This document shows, in pieces, positions 33,911 to 43,516 of a stretch of DNA of 64,000 nt. The stretch's first letter is position 1, and every line of letters starts with the position of its first letter. This stretch comes from Intestinibacter sp964449895 (GTDB lineage Bacteria; Bacillota; Clostridia; Peptostreptococcales; Peptostreptococcaceae): NCBI GenBank assembly GCA_964449895.1, contig CAYVBY010000012.1, forward strand, positions 1 to 64,000, written 5' to 3'. The notes under the pieces are model-generated. The model was not told the origin of the DNA. It saw only the letters and a program-made list of their open reading frames with translations, and searched no databases. The position numbers and the translations under genes were made by a program.

Positions 33911-35524
33911 TTAACTCATTAATTTTAATTTTTTTAGCATTCTATATATTTTTTGGCCTTTTGGCATAATTAATATTTCTTCTTTTTTGATTCCGCCAAT
34001 AGCAAGTAATACAACTACATAAACTATTCCACCTATCATTATAGAAATTAATGTTGAAAGTGTATTACCAAATACCATATTAATTAATGCATAACTTATT
34101 TTAACAACAACAAACATAGTTGTTACTGTTAATAATGGTTTTACTATAAATTCTTTTTTAGAGAATTTTACATTTAGATGTTTCTTTATGTACATAAACT
34201 CAATTCCTGATGCAACAGTATAAGCAACTAAAGTACCTATAGCAGAACCAAATACATTTATAGATGGTATTCCTGTTAAAGTATAACTTATTACTACTTT
34301 AAATAACATACCTATAGCCAATGCTTTAACTGGAACCATTGGTTTACCCATACCTTGAAGTATACCATTTTGTGCATATATTAATCCTAAGAATATGGCA
34401 CATGGTGCACAAACCAATAACATTTCTCCTATATGTCCAGTTTCACTTGGATATAGTAAATTCATTATAGGTGTTGCTAAAGATGCTAATCCAAATGCAC
34501 AAGGTAATACTAAAATTAATATTAATTTTATTCCATTTTTAGCTTCTTTTCTAACGCTTTCTTTTTGATTCAATGCATATGCTTCAGAAATAGATGGTAC
34601 TAAACTCATACCTATAGCTTGATCTATAAATATTGGTAAATTAACTGTTGCCATAGCCATACCTGTTAGTTGTCCAAGTAATGAGTTTGCTGTTTTTACA
34701 TCAAATCCACTTTCTTGAAGTCTTCTTACCACAATTATACTATCTACCATATTAACTAAAGGCATAACGCATGCTCCTATAGTTATTGGTACTGCAACAT
34801 ATAAAATTCTTTTTAGTATTGTTTTTGTACTTTCAACTTTAATATGTTTACTTGAGTTAATTTCAATTTTACGTTCTTTTGAACCTTTAAAATAAACTAT
34901 TATTAAAAATACAATTGATGCAAAACCACCTATAGCTGCACCTAAAACACCACCAGCTGCTCCTTGCTCTGGTCCAAAACTTTTCATTAAATAATAAGCA
35001 ATTCCTATACCTAAAACAACTCTAAAGAATTGTTCTACCATTTGTGAAATTGCTATTTTACTCATTTCCCTTCTACCTTGGAAATATCCTCTAAAAGAAG
35101 ACATTAGTGGAACAAATAAAAGTGCTGGTGCTATAGCTACCATAGCCGCATAAGCTCCATTATTTTTCATTATATTTGTAACTATAAAATCTGCTCCAAA
35201 ATAGAAAATACAGAAAGAAATTAAACCTGTAAGAAATAATACTGTTGACGCTACTTTAAATGTTTTATTTGCGCCTCCAAAATCTCCAACTGCTCTCTTT
35301 TCAGAAACTAATTTAGCTAGTGCAGTAGGAAATCCAGCTGTTGCCAATGTTAAAAATAATGTATAAACAGGATATACAGCTTGGTAATAACCCATACCTG
35401 TAGATCCAATTAAATTTCCAAGTGGTATCCTAAAAAATGCTCCCATTATTTTAACAACAACACCAGCCGCACCAAGTATAAGCGCTCCTTTTAAAAAGGA
35501 TTCTTTATTTTTGTTGTTATCCAT
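33911..35524 (-). CDS. spoVB: MOP-superfamily lipid flippase, SpoVB/YabM-like
   Basis: 537-aa protein with about 14 membrane helices, of the polysaccharide-export/MurJ branch. KESFLKGALILGAAGVVVKIMGAFFRIPL at the N-terminus and the FRGYFQGRREMSK loop are typical of SpoVB/YabM/Amj-linked flippases that move lipid-linked peptidoglycan precursors. Position between spoVT and yabN matches B. subtilis yabM rather than spoVB, so the exact orthologue is uncertain. The start is ATG 35524, 8 bases after GGAGG. Confidence 0.85.
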   Translation of the reverse strand: MDNNKNKESFLKGALILGAAGVVVKIMGAFFRIPLGNLIGSTGMGYYQAVYPVYTLFLTLATAGFPTALAKLVSEKRAVGDFGGANKTFKVASTVLFLTGLISFCIFYFGADFIVTNIMKNNGAYAAMVAIAPALLFVPLMSSFRGYFQGRREMSKIAISQMVEQFFRVVLGIGIAYYLMKSFGPEQGAAGGVLGAAIGGFASIVFLIIVYFKGSKERKIEINSSKHIKVESTKTILKRILYVAVPITIGACVMPLVNMVDSIIVVRRLQESGFDVKTANSLLGQLTGMAMATVNLPIFIDQAIGMSLVPSISEAYALNQKESVRKEAKNGIKLILILVLPCAFGLASLATPIMNLLYPSETGHIGEMLLVCAPCAIFLGLIYAQNGILQGMGKPMVPVKALAIGMLFKVVISYTLTGIPSINVFGSAIGTLVAYTVASGIEFMYIKKHLNVKFSKKEFIVKPLLTVTTMFVVVKISYALINMVFGNTLSTLISIMIGGIVYVVVLLAIGGIKKEEILIMPKGQKIYRMLKKLKLMS

Positions 35525-35709
35525 AATTGTAACCTCCATTTATTATACATAAAAATTATATTCTTTAATATTTCCAAATAATATCAATTTCTCTGTGCTA
35601 TAAAAAATTTTAACAAAACTTAATATATCATATTTATAACGATTTGTTCAACAATTTCCATGTTTTTAATTATTTCTTAAGATTTTTTTGTTTATTTTTT
35701 CTAAAAATT

Positions 35710-35736
35710 AAAGACCCTCCATAAAAAAGGGCCTTT
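35710..35736 (-). terminator. Terminator of spoVT
   Basis: A 9-bp stem with one wobble (AAAGACCCT / AGGGCCTTT) is followed by AATTTTTAG on the minus strand, 8 bases after the spoVT stop. Confidence 0.75.
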
Positions 35737-35743
35737 TTATAAA

Positions 35744-36283
35744 TTACTGTACTTGCTTTCCTAAAAAGCTACATGCTACTTTAAGAATTTTATCTATTCC
35801 TTCTTGGAAATCTTCATTTTCTTTTGTAACTAAAACTATGCTTCCTATACAATCTCCTGATACGCTTATTATAGGCATGATCATTTGGTTATTATAAGAA
35901 TTAGTATCTTCTTTATATAATGGTATCTTACTTTCACTGCTATTTCTTTTAATTTCTCTATTTTCTATTAATTGTTCTAATTCTTTACTTATACTTTTTT
36001 CTTTATAGTCTTTTTTAGGTAATTTAGATACAGAGATTATAGAATCTAAATCTGTTATTATTACTCCATATCCTAATGTTTCACCTAGTGTTTCAGCATA
36101 TTCTTGTGAAAATTCATTTAATTCACCTATTGGAGAATATTTTTTTAGTATAACTTCTCCATCCTTTGCTGTAAATATTTCTAATGGATCTCCTTCTCTT
36201 ATTCTTAAAGTTTTTCTTATTTCTTTTGGAATAACAACTCTTCCTAAGTCATCTATTCTTCTAACTATACCTGTTGCTCTCAT
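35744..36283 (-). CDS. spoVT: Stage V sporulation protein T (SpoVT)
   Basis: Forespore transcription regulator, 179 aa. An N-terminal AbrB-type swapped-hairpin DNA-binding domain (1-52, RATGIVRRIDDLGRVVIPKEIRKTLRIREGDPLEIF) is followed by a GAF domain (about 55-178). In B. subtilis it tunes sigma-G genes. GGAGGG precedes the ATG. A sigma-A-like promoter lies about 75 bases upstream. Confidence 0.95.
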   Translation of the reverse strand: MRATGIVRRIDDLGRVVIPKEIRKTLRIREGDPLEIFTAKDGEVILKKYSPIGELNEFSQEYAETLGETLGYGVIITDLDSIISVSKLPKKDYKEKSISKELEQLIENREIKRNSSESKIPLYKEDTNSYNNQMIMPIISVSGDCIGSIVLVTKENEDFQEGIDKILKVACSFLGKQVQ

Positions 36284-36358
36284 TTATTACAGTCCCTCCA
36301 TTAATTTCTTTTATTGTATTTTTACCATTCAAAAGAAAAATATGCAAATTTCGGTTAC

Positions 36359-36388
36359 ATTATATAATAATTATTATACCTTTGTCAA
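36359..36388 (-). promoter_or_regulatory. Sigma-A-type promoter of spoVT
   Basis: Exact TTGACA (36383-36388) and exact TATAAT (36359-36364) on the minus strand with an 18-base spacer. A weaker sigma-G-like pair (GCATA and TACAATA) occurs downstream, but its spacing of about 22 is too long. Confidence 0.6.
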
Positions 36389-36561
36389 AATATTTTTATA
36401 TTTATATTTACTTTTTAATTTTAATAACGATTTTAAATAATTACAAGAGTATTTTTTGTCGTTTTTTGTATTAAGATTAGTAAATTGTAATTAATATGAA
36501 TATATATAAAATTTGCTAAAGTTCACTTATAAAAAACAACTATTTCCTTATAAAATAAAAA
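36389..36561. other. AT-rich intergenic region between spoVT and prsA
   Basis: Remainder of the 314-base gap between spoVT and prsA. Apart from the spoVT promoter and the prsA terminator it shows only low-complexity AT sequence, with no small gene that has an RBS. Confidence 0.35.
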
Positions 36562-36587
36562 GGAATAATTATTGATATAATTATTCC
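36562..36587 (-). terminator. Terminator of the mfd-prsA transcript
   Basis: A perfect 11-bp stem GGAATAATTAT / ATAATTATTCC with a 4-base loop is followed by TTTTTATTTTAT on the minus strand, 11 bases after the prsA stop. Confidence 0.78.
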
Positions 36588-36597
36588 CCTGATATTC

Positions 36598-37602
36598 TTA
36601 TTTATAATTTATAGATTTTAATTTACTTTTATCTTTGTCAATTTTTGCATCTTCAACTAATTTTTCTGTAGCTTCAACAAATTCAGTAGTTAAAAGTGCA
36701 CTTTTAACACTTTGTTTTGCATCCTCATAAGTAGTAGCTTTATCTGTAACTTTAATTATATGATATCCAAATTCTGTTTCAACTATACCTGAAATTTGAC
36801 CTTTTTCTAAAGCAAAAGCTGCTTTACTAAATTCTTCAACCATTTCATCATAAGTAAATGCACCTAACTCTCCACCGTTACTAGCATTAGATCCATCTTC
36901 AGAATATTCTTTAGCTAACTTAGCAAAATCTTCTCCTGATTGCGCTTTTTTAAGAACTTCTTCAGCTTTTGCTTTAGCTTTTGCTTTTTTAGCATCTGAT
37001 AATTCATTTCCATCGCTATCTTTTGTTGATATTAATATATGAGATGCAGTTACTGTATCATAAGTATCTTTATATTTTTCATATTCTTCTTTTATTTTAG
37101 ATTCTTCTACTTCAGTTTTTTTAGTGTAATATTCTTGATAAGTAGAATATGCTAATTCTCTTGTAAAGACATACTCTAAAAAGTCATCATTAATTCCAGC
37201 TTTTTTAGCTTGTTCTTTTGCTGTTTCATCACTATCTAAATACTCATTAAAACTATCTATTTGTTTTTGAATGTCTTTATCTGTTGGTAATGCATCAACT
37301 TTTTTAGCTTCTTGATATATTACTTCTGATTGTATCATTGCATTAAGTACTTCATCTTTGAAAGCTTCCCAATAAGTAGTTTTTTCTTCTGTTCCAGAAC
37401 TATTTTCTGTACTCATATCAGTTTCCCATACAGAAGATGTATATCCACTTGCTTCATAATTTTGTTTTGTCCAATTTACATAAGTTTTATAATATTTAAA
37501 TGGTATCGCTTCCCCATTTACAGTTGCAACATCTCCTGAAGAACATCCAACCATACTTATCATTAAAACTAAAGATAATAATAATGTTGTTATTTTTTTC
37601 AT
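36598..37602 (-). CDS. prsA: Foldase lipoprotein PrsA (parvulin-type PPIase)
   Basis: Membrane-attached chaperone for secreted proteins. 334 aa with a lipobox ending at Cys20 (SMVGC), an N-terminal SurA-like helical region and one parvulin rotamase domain (about 180-290: ASHILISTKDSDG, EYSEDGSNASNGGELGAFTYDEMVEEF, VETEFGYHIIKVTD). It starts 3 bases after the mfd stop codon, so the two are co-transcribed, as in related clostridia. Confidence 0.93.
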   Translation of the reverse strand: MKKITTLLLSLVLMISMVGCSSGDVATVNGEAIPFKYYKTYVNWTKQNYEASGYTSSVWETDMSTENSSGTEEKTTYWEAFKDEVLNAMIQSEVIYQEAKKVDALPTDKDIQKQIDSFNEYLDSDETAKEQAKKAGINDDFLEYVFTRELAYSTYQEYYTKKTEVEESKIKEEYEKYKDTYDTVTASHILISTKDSDGNELSDAKKAKAKAKAEEVLKKAQSGEDFAKLAKEYSEDGSNASNGGELGAFTYDEMVEEFSKAAFALEKGQISGIVETEFGYHIIKVTDKATTYEDAKQSVKSALLTTEFVEATEKLVEDAKIDKDKSKLKSINYK

Positions 37603-37605
37603 ATT

Positions 37606-40600
37606 TTACACCTCTTTTGCTTGTTCTTGCTTAATTTTGCATATTTTTTCTACTAGATCACACAATTCAGTTACAATATTATAACCGTTTTTTTGTCTAG
37701 TTTTGTACCTAGTTATAGGTACTAAAGTGATTTCATCTTTATTTTGAATGATTTTTTCTATTTTTAGCTTCTTACACATAGATTTAATATATGCAATGTA
37801 CAATAAAGTTTCAACTGATTTAGGCAAATCAGAAAATCTATCTACCAATTCTTCTCTAATTTCATCCATATCCTCTTTATTTTCAATAAATGAAATTTTT
37901 TTGTACATCTCTATCTTATCAAGTTCATCTTGAATATAATAATTTGGAATATAAGCATTTACAGCTAAATTGATTTCAACCTCTATTTCTTCTTCTATTA
38001 CCTCACCTTTTATCTTTTTAATAGCTTCATTTAACATTTTTACATATAAATCATATCCTATAGTTGCCATATGTCCATGTTGTTGAGATCCTAAAATATT
38101 ACCAGCGCCTCTTATCTCTAAATCTCGCATAGCAATCTTAAATCCAGAACCAAATTCTGTAAATTCTCTTATAGCTTTTAATCTTTTTTCTGCAACTTCA
38201 CTTAAGACTTTATCTTTTTCATACATTAAATATGCATAACCTTGTCTTGAACTTCGACCTACTCTACCTCTTAACTGATATAATTGAGCAAGTCCCATTT
38301 TGTCTGCATCATATATAATCATTGTATTGGCATTAGATATATCCATACCTGTTTCAATAATTGTGGTACAAACTAAAACATCATATTCTTTATTTAAAAA
38401 GCTTAATATAATATTTTCTAATGTTTTAGAGGTCATTCTTCCATGTGCAACAGCTATTTTTGCATCAGGTACTAATCGTTGAATGGTATTTGCCATTTCT
38501 TCAATATGTTCCACTCTATTATAAACAAAAAATACCTGACCTCCCCTTGCTATTTCTCTTTCTATTTCATCCTGTATAATACTTTCTTTTGCTTCTACAA
38601 CATAAGTTATTACTGGATGTCTCTCTTGCGGTGGTTCTTCTATAACACTCATATCTCTAATTCCACTTAAAGACATATGTAATGTCCTAGGTATTGGTGT
38701 TGCTGATAAAGTAAGTACATCTACTGTATTTTTTAATTTTTTAAGCGCTTCTTTATGCTTTACTCCAAATCTTTGCTCTTCATCTATTATAAGCAATCCT
38801 AAATTAGGTAGGTTAATATCTTTTGAAATTATTCTATGTGTCCCTATAAGAATATCAACTAATCCTTTCTGGGCATCATGTATTATTTCTTTTTGTTGTT
38901 TTGCAGTTTTAAATCTACTTAAAACTTCTACTCTAATAGGATAATTTTCAAATCTTTGTTTAAAAGTATTATAATGTTGTTGAGCCAATATAGTTGTAGG
39001 AACTAATATAGCAACTTGTTTTTGATCCATACAAGCTTTAAAAGCCGCTCTTATAGCAACTTCTGTCTTTCCATATCCGACATCTCCACATATAAGTCTA
39101 TCCATTACCTTTGATGATTCCATGTCTTTTTTAGTTTCTTTAATAGCTTTTAATTGATCATCTGTTTCTTCATATAAAAACAATGATTCAAATTCTTTTT
39201 GCCAAAGTGTATCCTTAGAAAATTTATAACCTTTTACTTTTTCCCTTTTTGCATAAAGTTCTACCAAGTCTTTGGTCATATCTTCTATTTCTCGTTTAAC
39301 TTTTGCTTTTGCTTTGTTCCATTCATTTGTTCCAAGCCTACTTAATCTAACTTTTTCAGAGTCTGAACCTATATATTTTTGAACCTTATCCATTTGATCG
39401 ATAGGAATATATAAATTATCTCCTCCTTGATAAATTATTTTTAAGTAATCTTTTTTGACTCCATTAGCTACTATTTGTTCTATTCCTGTATATCTACCAA
39501 TACCATTATTTTCATGAACTACATAATCTCCCACATTTAAATCTAAAAATGATTCTATCTTTTGTCCATTTTTATTTTTCTTTTTATTAGATTTTTTAGA
39601 AGATTTTTTATTTACACCTATAATTTCATTATCTGTTATAACTTGAAATTTTATAGATTTATATTCAAAACCTTTGCTTATATTTGCAGGAAGAACTATT
39701 ATTTGAGAAGATTTAATTTCTAAATTTCTATTTTTAGAAATTATCGTTTCTAACCCTAAATTAAGCAAATCTTTGTATAATTTTTTGCATCTATCATAAG
39801 AATTAACTGCTAATATAATTTTATATCCATTGTATTTAAGTTTATTTAATTCTTCTACTAATATATTTATCTTTGAATTATATGTAGGTATTTCCCTAGA
39901 ATCAATATTAATAGTATTAGTAATTGAAAAATCATCTATTCTCTTTGATAATAATGAATTTATAATAAGTTTTTTATTTTCAATTAAAAATGGAATATCT
40001 TCATAGGAATATAATAAACTCGCTTGATTTTTTATAGCTAATCCTCTTTCAAGATTTAATTTATAGTTTTCTTTGAATTCATTGAAATAATTTTGACATC
40101 TTTCTTTAAGTCTAGAGATATCATTCATAATTATTATTGCATTTTCAGGTAAATAAGTAAATAAACTTTTATTATCCCCTTCATATACATAATCAATATA
40201 ATTTTCAATACCTTCAAAATAAGTTTTACTGTTTATATTATCTATATCTCTTAAAATATCCTCATCTGTAAATTGATTAGTTTCTTTTTTTATTTTAGTT
40301 ACAGCTAATGAGGTATCCTCTGGATAAATAAATTGTCTCGAAGGAGTTATAATTACTTTTTTTATTTTTTCTATAGATTTTTGTGAAAATACATCAAAAG
40401 TACGTATAGAATCTATTTCATCGTCAAATAACTCCATACGAATAGGATTTTCATATTCTAAAGAATATATATCTATTATCCCACCTCTTATACTAAATTG
40501 TCCTAATCCTTCTATTTTAGAAACTCTTTCGTAGCCAAGTTTTACTAGTTTATTACTCAATTGTTCTAAATCGATTATATCTCCAATTTTATAATTAAGG

Positions 40601-41016
40601 ATATTGTCTAATAACACATCTTTTGGTATATATTTTCTAAGTATAGCATCTACAGATGTAACTACTATTGTCTTTTGATTTTTAGCTAATTTTAATAGAA
40701 CTCTTAATTTCTTTGCTTCTTGATTTCTATCTTTTGCATCTAAATGGTAAAAATATATTTCATCCGAGCCTAAATATTCTACCTTATTCTTAGTATAAAA
40801 ACAAAGTTCGTCATATACCTTCTTAGCTTCTAAATCACTATTTGCTATAAATAAAGTTGTTCTAGATAAATCCTTAAATATAGAATAAGTTATATGTGGT
40901 TTTTGCATATCTAAAAGACCATTTAATAATAATGATCCTTTTTTGTTGCATATTGAATCTATAATTTCGTTATACTCATTTGAATTTTTCAAAGGGTATA
41001 CAAAAATATCTTCCAT
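37606..41016 (-). CDS. mfd: Transcription-repair coupling factor
   Basis: SF2 translocase that removes stalled RNA polymerase and recruits UvrA. 1136 aa: UvrB-like N-terminal domains (about 1-350), RNAP-interacting domain (DYVVHENNGIGRYTG, near 480), motor domains with P-loop GDVGYGKTEVA and DEEQRFG box, and a C-terminal TRCF/D7 domain. AAGGAGG lies just before the ATG. It follows pth by 11 bases and precedes prsA. Confidence 0.97.
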   Translation of the reverse strand: MEDIFVYPLKNSNEYNEIIDSICNKKGSLLLNGLLDMQKPHITYSIFKDLSRTTLFIANSDLEAKKVYDELCFYTKNKVEYLGSDEIYFYHLDAKDRNQEAKKLRVLLKLAKNQKTIVVTSVDAILRKYIPKDVLLDNILNYKIGDIIDLEQLSNKLVKLGYERVSKIEGLGQFSIRGGIIDIYSLEYENPIRMELFDDEIDSIRTFDVFSQKSIEKIKKVIITPSRQFIYPEDTSLAVTKIKKETNQFTDEDILRDIDNINSKTYFEGIENYIDYVYEGDNKSLFTYLPENAIIIMNDISRLKERCQNYFNEFKENYKLNLERGLAIKNQASLLYSYEDIPFLIENKKLIINSLLSKRIDDFSITNTINIDSREIPTYNSKINILVEELNKLKYNGYKIILAVNSYDRCKKLYKDLLNLGLETIISKNRNLEIKSSQIIVLPANISKGFEYKSIKFQVITDNEIIGVNKKSSKKSNKKKNKNGQKIESFLDLNVGDYVVHENNGIGRYTGIEQIVANGVKKDYLKIIYQGGDNLYIPIDQMDKVQKYIGSDSEKVRLSRLGTNEWNKAKAKVKREIEDMTKDLVELYAKREKVKGYKFSKDTLWQKEFESLFLYEETDDQLKAIKETKKDMESSKVMDRLICGDVGYGKTEVAIRAAFKACMDQKQVAILVPTTILAQQHYNTFKQRFENYPIRVEVLSRFKTAKQQKEIIHDAQKGLVDILIGTHRIISKDINLPNLGLLIIDEEQRFGVKHKEALKKLKNTVDVLTLSATPIPRTLHMSLSGIRDMSVIEEPPQERHPVITYVVEAKESIIQDEIEREIARGGQVFFVYNRVEHIEEMANTIQRLVPDAKIAVAHGRMTSKTLENIILSFLNKEYDVLVCTTIIETGMDISNANTMIIYDADKMGLAQLYQLRGRVGRSSRQGYAYLMYEKDKVLSEVAEKRLKAIREFTEFGSGFKIAMRDLEIRGAGNILGSQQHGHMATIGYDLYVKMLNEAIKKIKGEVIEEEIEVEINLAVNAYIPNYYIQDELDKIEMYKKISFIENKEDMDEIREELVDRFSDLPKSVETLLYIAYIKSMCKKLKIEKIIQNKDEITLVPITRYKTRQKNGYNIVTELCDLVEKICKIKQEQAKEV

Positions 41017-41027
41017 AAAAACCCTCC

Positions 41028-41591
41028 TTATTTTATATTATATTTATTCATAGCTAAATCTAAATTTTCTCTTATTGTACATTCAATTGCTTTTGATGCA
41101 TTTTCATAGCTTTCTTGCATAGCTTTTTCATCATCTTTACTAAATCTTGATAAAACAAAATCTGCTAAATCTTGTCCATTTTGTGGTTTTGATATTCCCA
41201 CTCTAACTCTAGGAAATTCATTAGAACCTAAACATTTTATTATAGATCTCATACCATTATGAGTTCCGCCACTACCTTTTTTTCTGATTCTTATTTTTCC
41301 TACATCTAAATCTATATCGTCATAAATTACTATTAAATTTTCTAAATCTATATTATAGTAATTGCATATATCAACTACTGATTCTCCACTTAAATTCATA
41401 TATGTTACAGGTTTTACTAATATAATTTTTTCAGTACCTATCCTTCCTTCACCAACTAATGCTTTATGTTTTATCTTACTTACATCTATTGAGTACTCCT
41501 TAGCTAAAATATCTATAACATTAAATCCTACATTATGTCTTGTTTTTGCATATTTATCTCCTGGATTTCCTAGTCCTACTATTATATACAA
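41028..41591 (-). CDS. pth: Peptidyl-tRNA hydrolase
   Basis: Releases tRNA from prematurely freed peptidyl-tRNA. The start is placed at TTG (41591), because GGAGG lies 8 bases upstream and this gives the canonical YIIVGLGNPGDKYAKTRHNVGF N-terminus with catalytic His. A longer frame begins inside the upstream gene without an RBS. KPVTYMNLSGESV and YDDIDLDVGKIRIRKKGSGGTHNGMRSII are intact. Length is 187 aa. Confidence 0.95.
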   Translation of the reverse strand: MYIIVGLGNPGDKYAKTRHNVGFNVIDILAKEYSIDVSKIKHKALVGEGRIGTEKIILVKPVTYMNLSGESVVDICNYYNIDLENLIVIYDDIDLDVGKIRIRKKGSGGTHNGMRSIIKCLGSNEFPRVRVGISKPQNGQDLADFVLSRFSKDDEKAMQESYENASKAIECTIRENLDLAMNKYNIK

Positions 41592-41604
41592 TCTTTTCGC
41601 CTCC

Positions 41605-42246
41605 CTATAATTTATCATTTATAATTTCAAAATAGATTTTTATTATATCATACTGTGTTAACATAATAAAAAGTGTTGCCATAGAAATAAATGGTGTAAA
41701 AGGTATTCTAACTTTTAAATCAATCTTCTTATGCTTTAAAATAATAAAAATCGCAAATATAGAAGTTATAAAAAATGATAGTACAAATACATTAAAACTA
41801 TGTTCTAATCCTAAAACAAAACAACATAGTCCATAAAATCCTATATCACCTTCTCCTATTGCTCCCGTAAGCTTACACAATAAAAAAGACAATATAATTC
41901 CTACCATCAAACCACCTATATAATTAAAAAAATTCTCATAAGAAAATTTCATTAAAATAAATAATACACTCTGAATTATTATACCACTAACTACAGTTAT
42001 ATCGTATACAAAACTTGTTCGAAAATCTATTATAGAAACAACTACAATAAATGGTATCAGTAAAAAATAACTCACTGAATCAACTGTTATATTGTATTTA
42101 TTATATATTAATAAAGAGGTTGTTATACTTGTTACGTACACTATTATAGTATTAGATAAAGAAACTTTAATATCCTTGCAAATTAAATATATAAATTTAT
42201 TTTCTATATATGAAATAAATAAAAAAATTAAAAAAATAAAAATCAT
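41605..42246 (-). CDS. pilD: Prepilin peptidase (A24 family), catalytic domain only
   Basis: 213-aa polytopic membrane aspartyl protease. The two catalytic aspartates are visible in VVSIIDFRTSFVYD and in the GxGD motif GAIGEGDIGFYG. The N-terminal Cys-rich N-methylase domain of classical PilD is absent, so this is the short form. It sits directly downstream of pilT. In C. difficile the main type IV pilus cluster occupies this position next to pth/mfd; here only these two genes remain. Confidence 0.85.
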   Translation of the reverse strand: MIFIFLIFLFISYIENKFIYLICKDIKVSLSNTIIVYVTSITTSLLIYNKYNITVDSVSYFLLIPFIVVVSIIDFRTSFVYDITVVSGIIIQSVLFILMKFSYENFFNYIGGLMVGIILSFLLCKLTGAIGEGDIGFYGLCCFVLGLEHSFNVFVLSFFITSIFAIFIILKHKKIDLKVRIPFTPFISMATLFIMLTQYDIIKIYFEIINDKL

Positions 42247-42273
42247 ACAAATATATAATTTAGGATTTTTTAC

Positions 42274-43332
42274 TCAATAGTTTTGAATTAATTTTTGTAC
42301 ATATTGTAAATCATCACATCTATTTAATAAACTTTCCTTTGAAATTAGTCCCTGTTTATAAAGTCTAGAAATATCTTGATCCATAGAAAACATATTTTGT
42401 TTTGAAGAAGTCTGTATTATATTTTGTATTTGATAAATTTTATTTTCTCTAATTAAATTTCTTATAGCTGTATTTGCTATCATAACCTCTGTTGCCACTA
42501 TTCTAGATAATTTATCTACTGTAGGTATTAATTGTTGTGATACAATACCTACACATACTGTTGATAATTGACTTCTAATTTGTTGTTGCTTTGCACCTTC
42601 AAAAGAATCAATTATTCTGTCTATAGTTTTTGCGGCTCCTATTGTATGCATTGTAGAAAAAACTAAATGACCTGTTTCAGCTGCTCTTAGTGCTATTGAT
42701 ATAGTTTCTGAATCTCTCATTTCTCCTATTAAAATTACATCAGGATCTTGTCTTAAGCTTGCTCTAAGTGCAGAATTAAAATTATTCGAATCCTTTCCTA
42801 TTTCTCTTTGATTTACTATGCTATTTTTATGATTATGTATATATTCTATTGGATCTTCTAAAGTTAAAATGTGACAATTTTTAGTCTCGTTTATTAAATC
42901 AATTAAACTTGCTAATGTAGTAGATTTTCCACTGCCAGTAGGACCTGTTATAAGCACTAACCCCTTTTGTTTATTCGCAAATTCTTTTATAGAATCCGGT
43001 AGTTTTAGATCTTTAAATTTAGGGATTTCTTTGGGTATAATTCTAAAAGCCATAGCATAATTACCTTTTTGTTTATAAATGTTTGCTCTTATTCTATGCC
43101 CATTGGGGATAGATATTGAAAAATCTACTTCTCCTATCTCATTTAATCTGTGTATAAATTGTTTATTTAAAATTTGTTCTAATAAGTTATACACATCTTC
43201 GTTTGTCAAAACATCATCTTCCAATTTAAAAAAATTCCCATTTACACGAGCCATTGGGGATAAGTTTACTGTTATATGTACATCTGATGCATTTAAGTTT
43301 ATAGCTTTATCAAGTATTTTAAATAAATCCAT
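42274..43332 (-). CDS. pilT: Type IV pilus retraction ATPase PilT
   Basis: Hexameric ATPase that depolymerises type IV pili. 352 aa; N-terminal PAS-like domain (NASDVHITVNLSPMARVNG), Walker A GPTGSGKST (about 130-138), Asp box, Walker B PDVILIGEMRDSETI and His box GHLVFSTMHT are all intact. The start is the second of two adjacent ATGs, 6 bases after AAAGGAG; a longer upstream frame has no RBS. No pilin, PilB or PilC gene is next to it in this window. Confidence 0.9.
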   Translation of the reverse strand: MDLFKILDKAINLNASDVHITVNLSPMARVNGNFFKLEDDVLTNEDVYNLLEQILNKQFIHRLNEIGEVDFSISIPNGHRIRANIYKQKGNYAMAFRIIPKEIPKFKDLKLPDSIKEFANKQKGLVLITGPTGSGKSTTLASLIDLINETKNCHILTLEDPIEYIHNHKNSIVNQREIGKDSNNFNSALRASLRQDPDVILIGEMRDSETISIALRAAETGHLVFSTMHTIGAAKTIDRIIDSFEGAKQQQIRSQLSTVCVGIVSQQLIPTVDKLSRIVATEVMIANTAIRNLIRENKIYQIQNIIQTSSKQNMFSMDQDISRLYKQGLISKESLLNRCDDLQYVQKLIQNY

Positions 43333-43447
43333 CATTATCTCCTTTCTTATTATTCTGTGGATAATAAAATTATTTTGTAAATACAATAATAAAAATATCC
43401 ACATGTTTTTATTATTGTTAAAAAAGGAAATTTATATACAAAAAAAT

Positions 43448-43490
43448 AAAGGTATCATCGAAATGATTTTCACATATCGATAATACCTTT
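43448..43490 (-). terminator. Terminator of the glmU-prs transcript
   Basis: A 14-bp interrupted stem (AAAGGTAT-C-ATCGA / TCGAT-A-ATACCTTT) is followed by ATTTTTTTG on the minus strand, 26 bases after the prs stop. Confidence 0.78.
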
Positions 43491-43516
43491 TTATTCTATA
43501 TTATTAAGCTATTATA

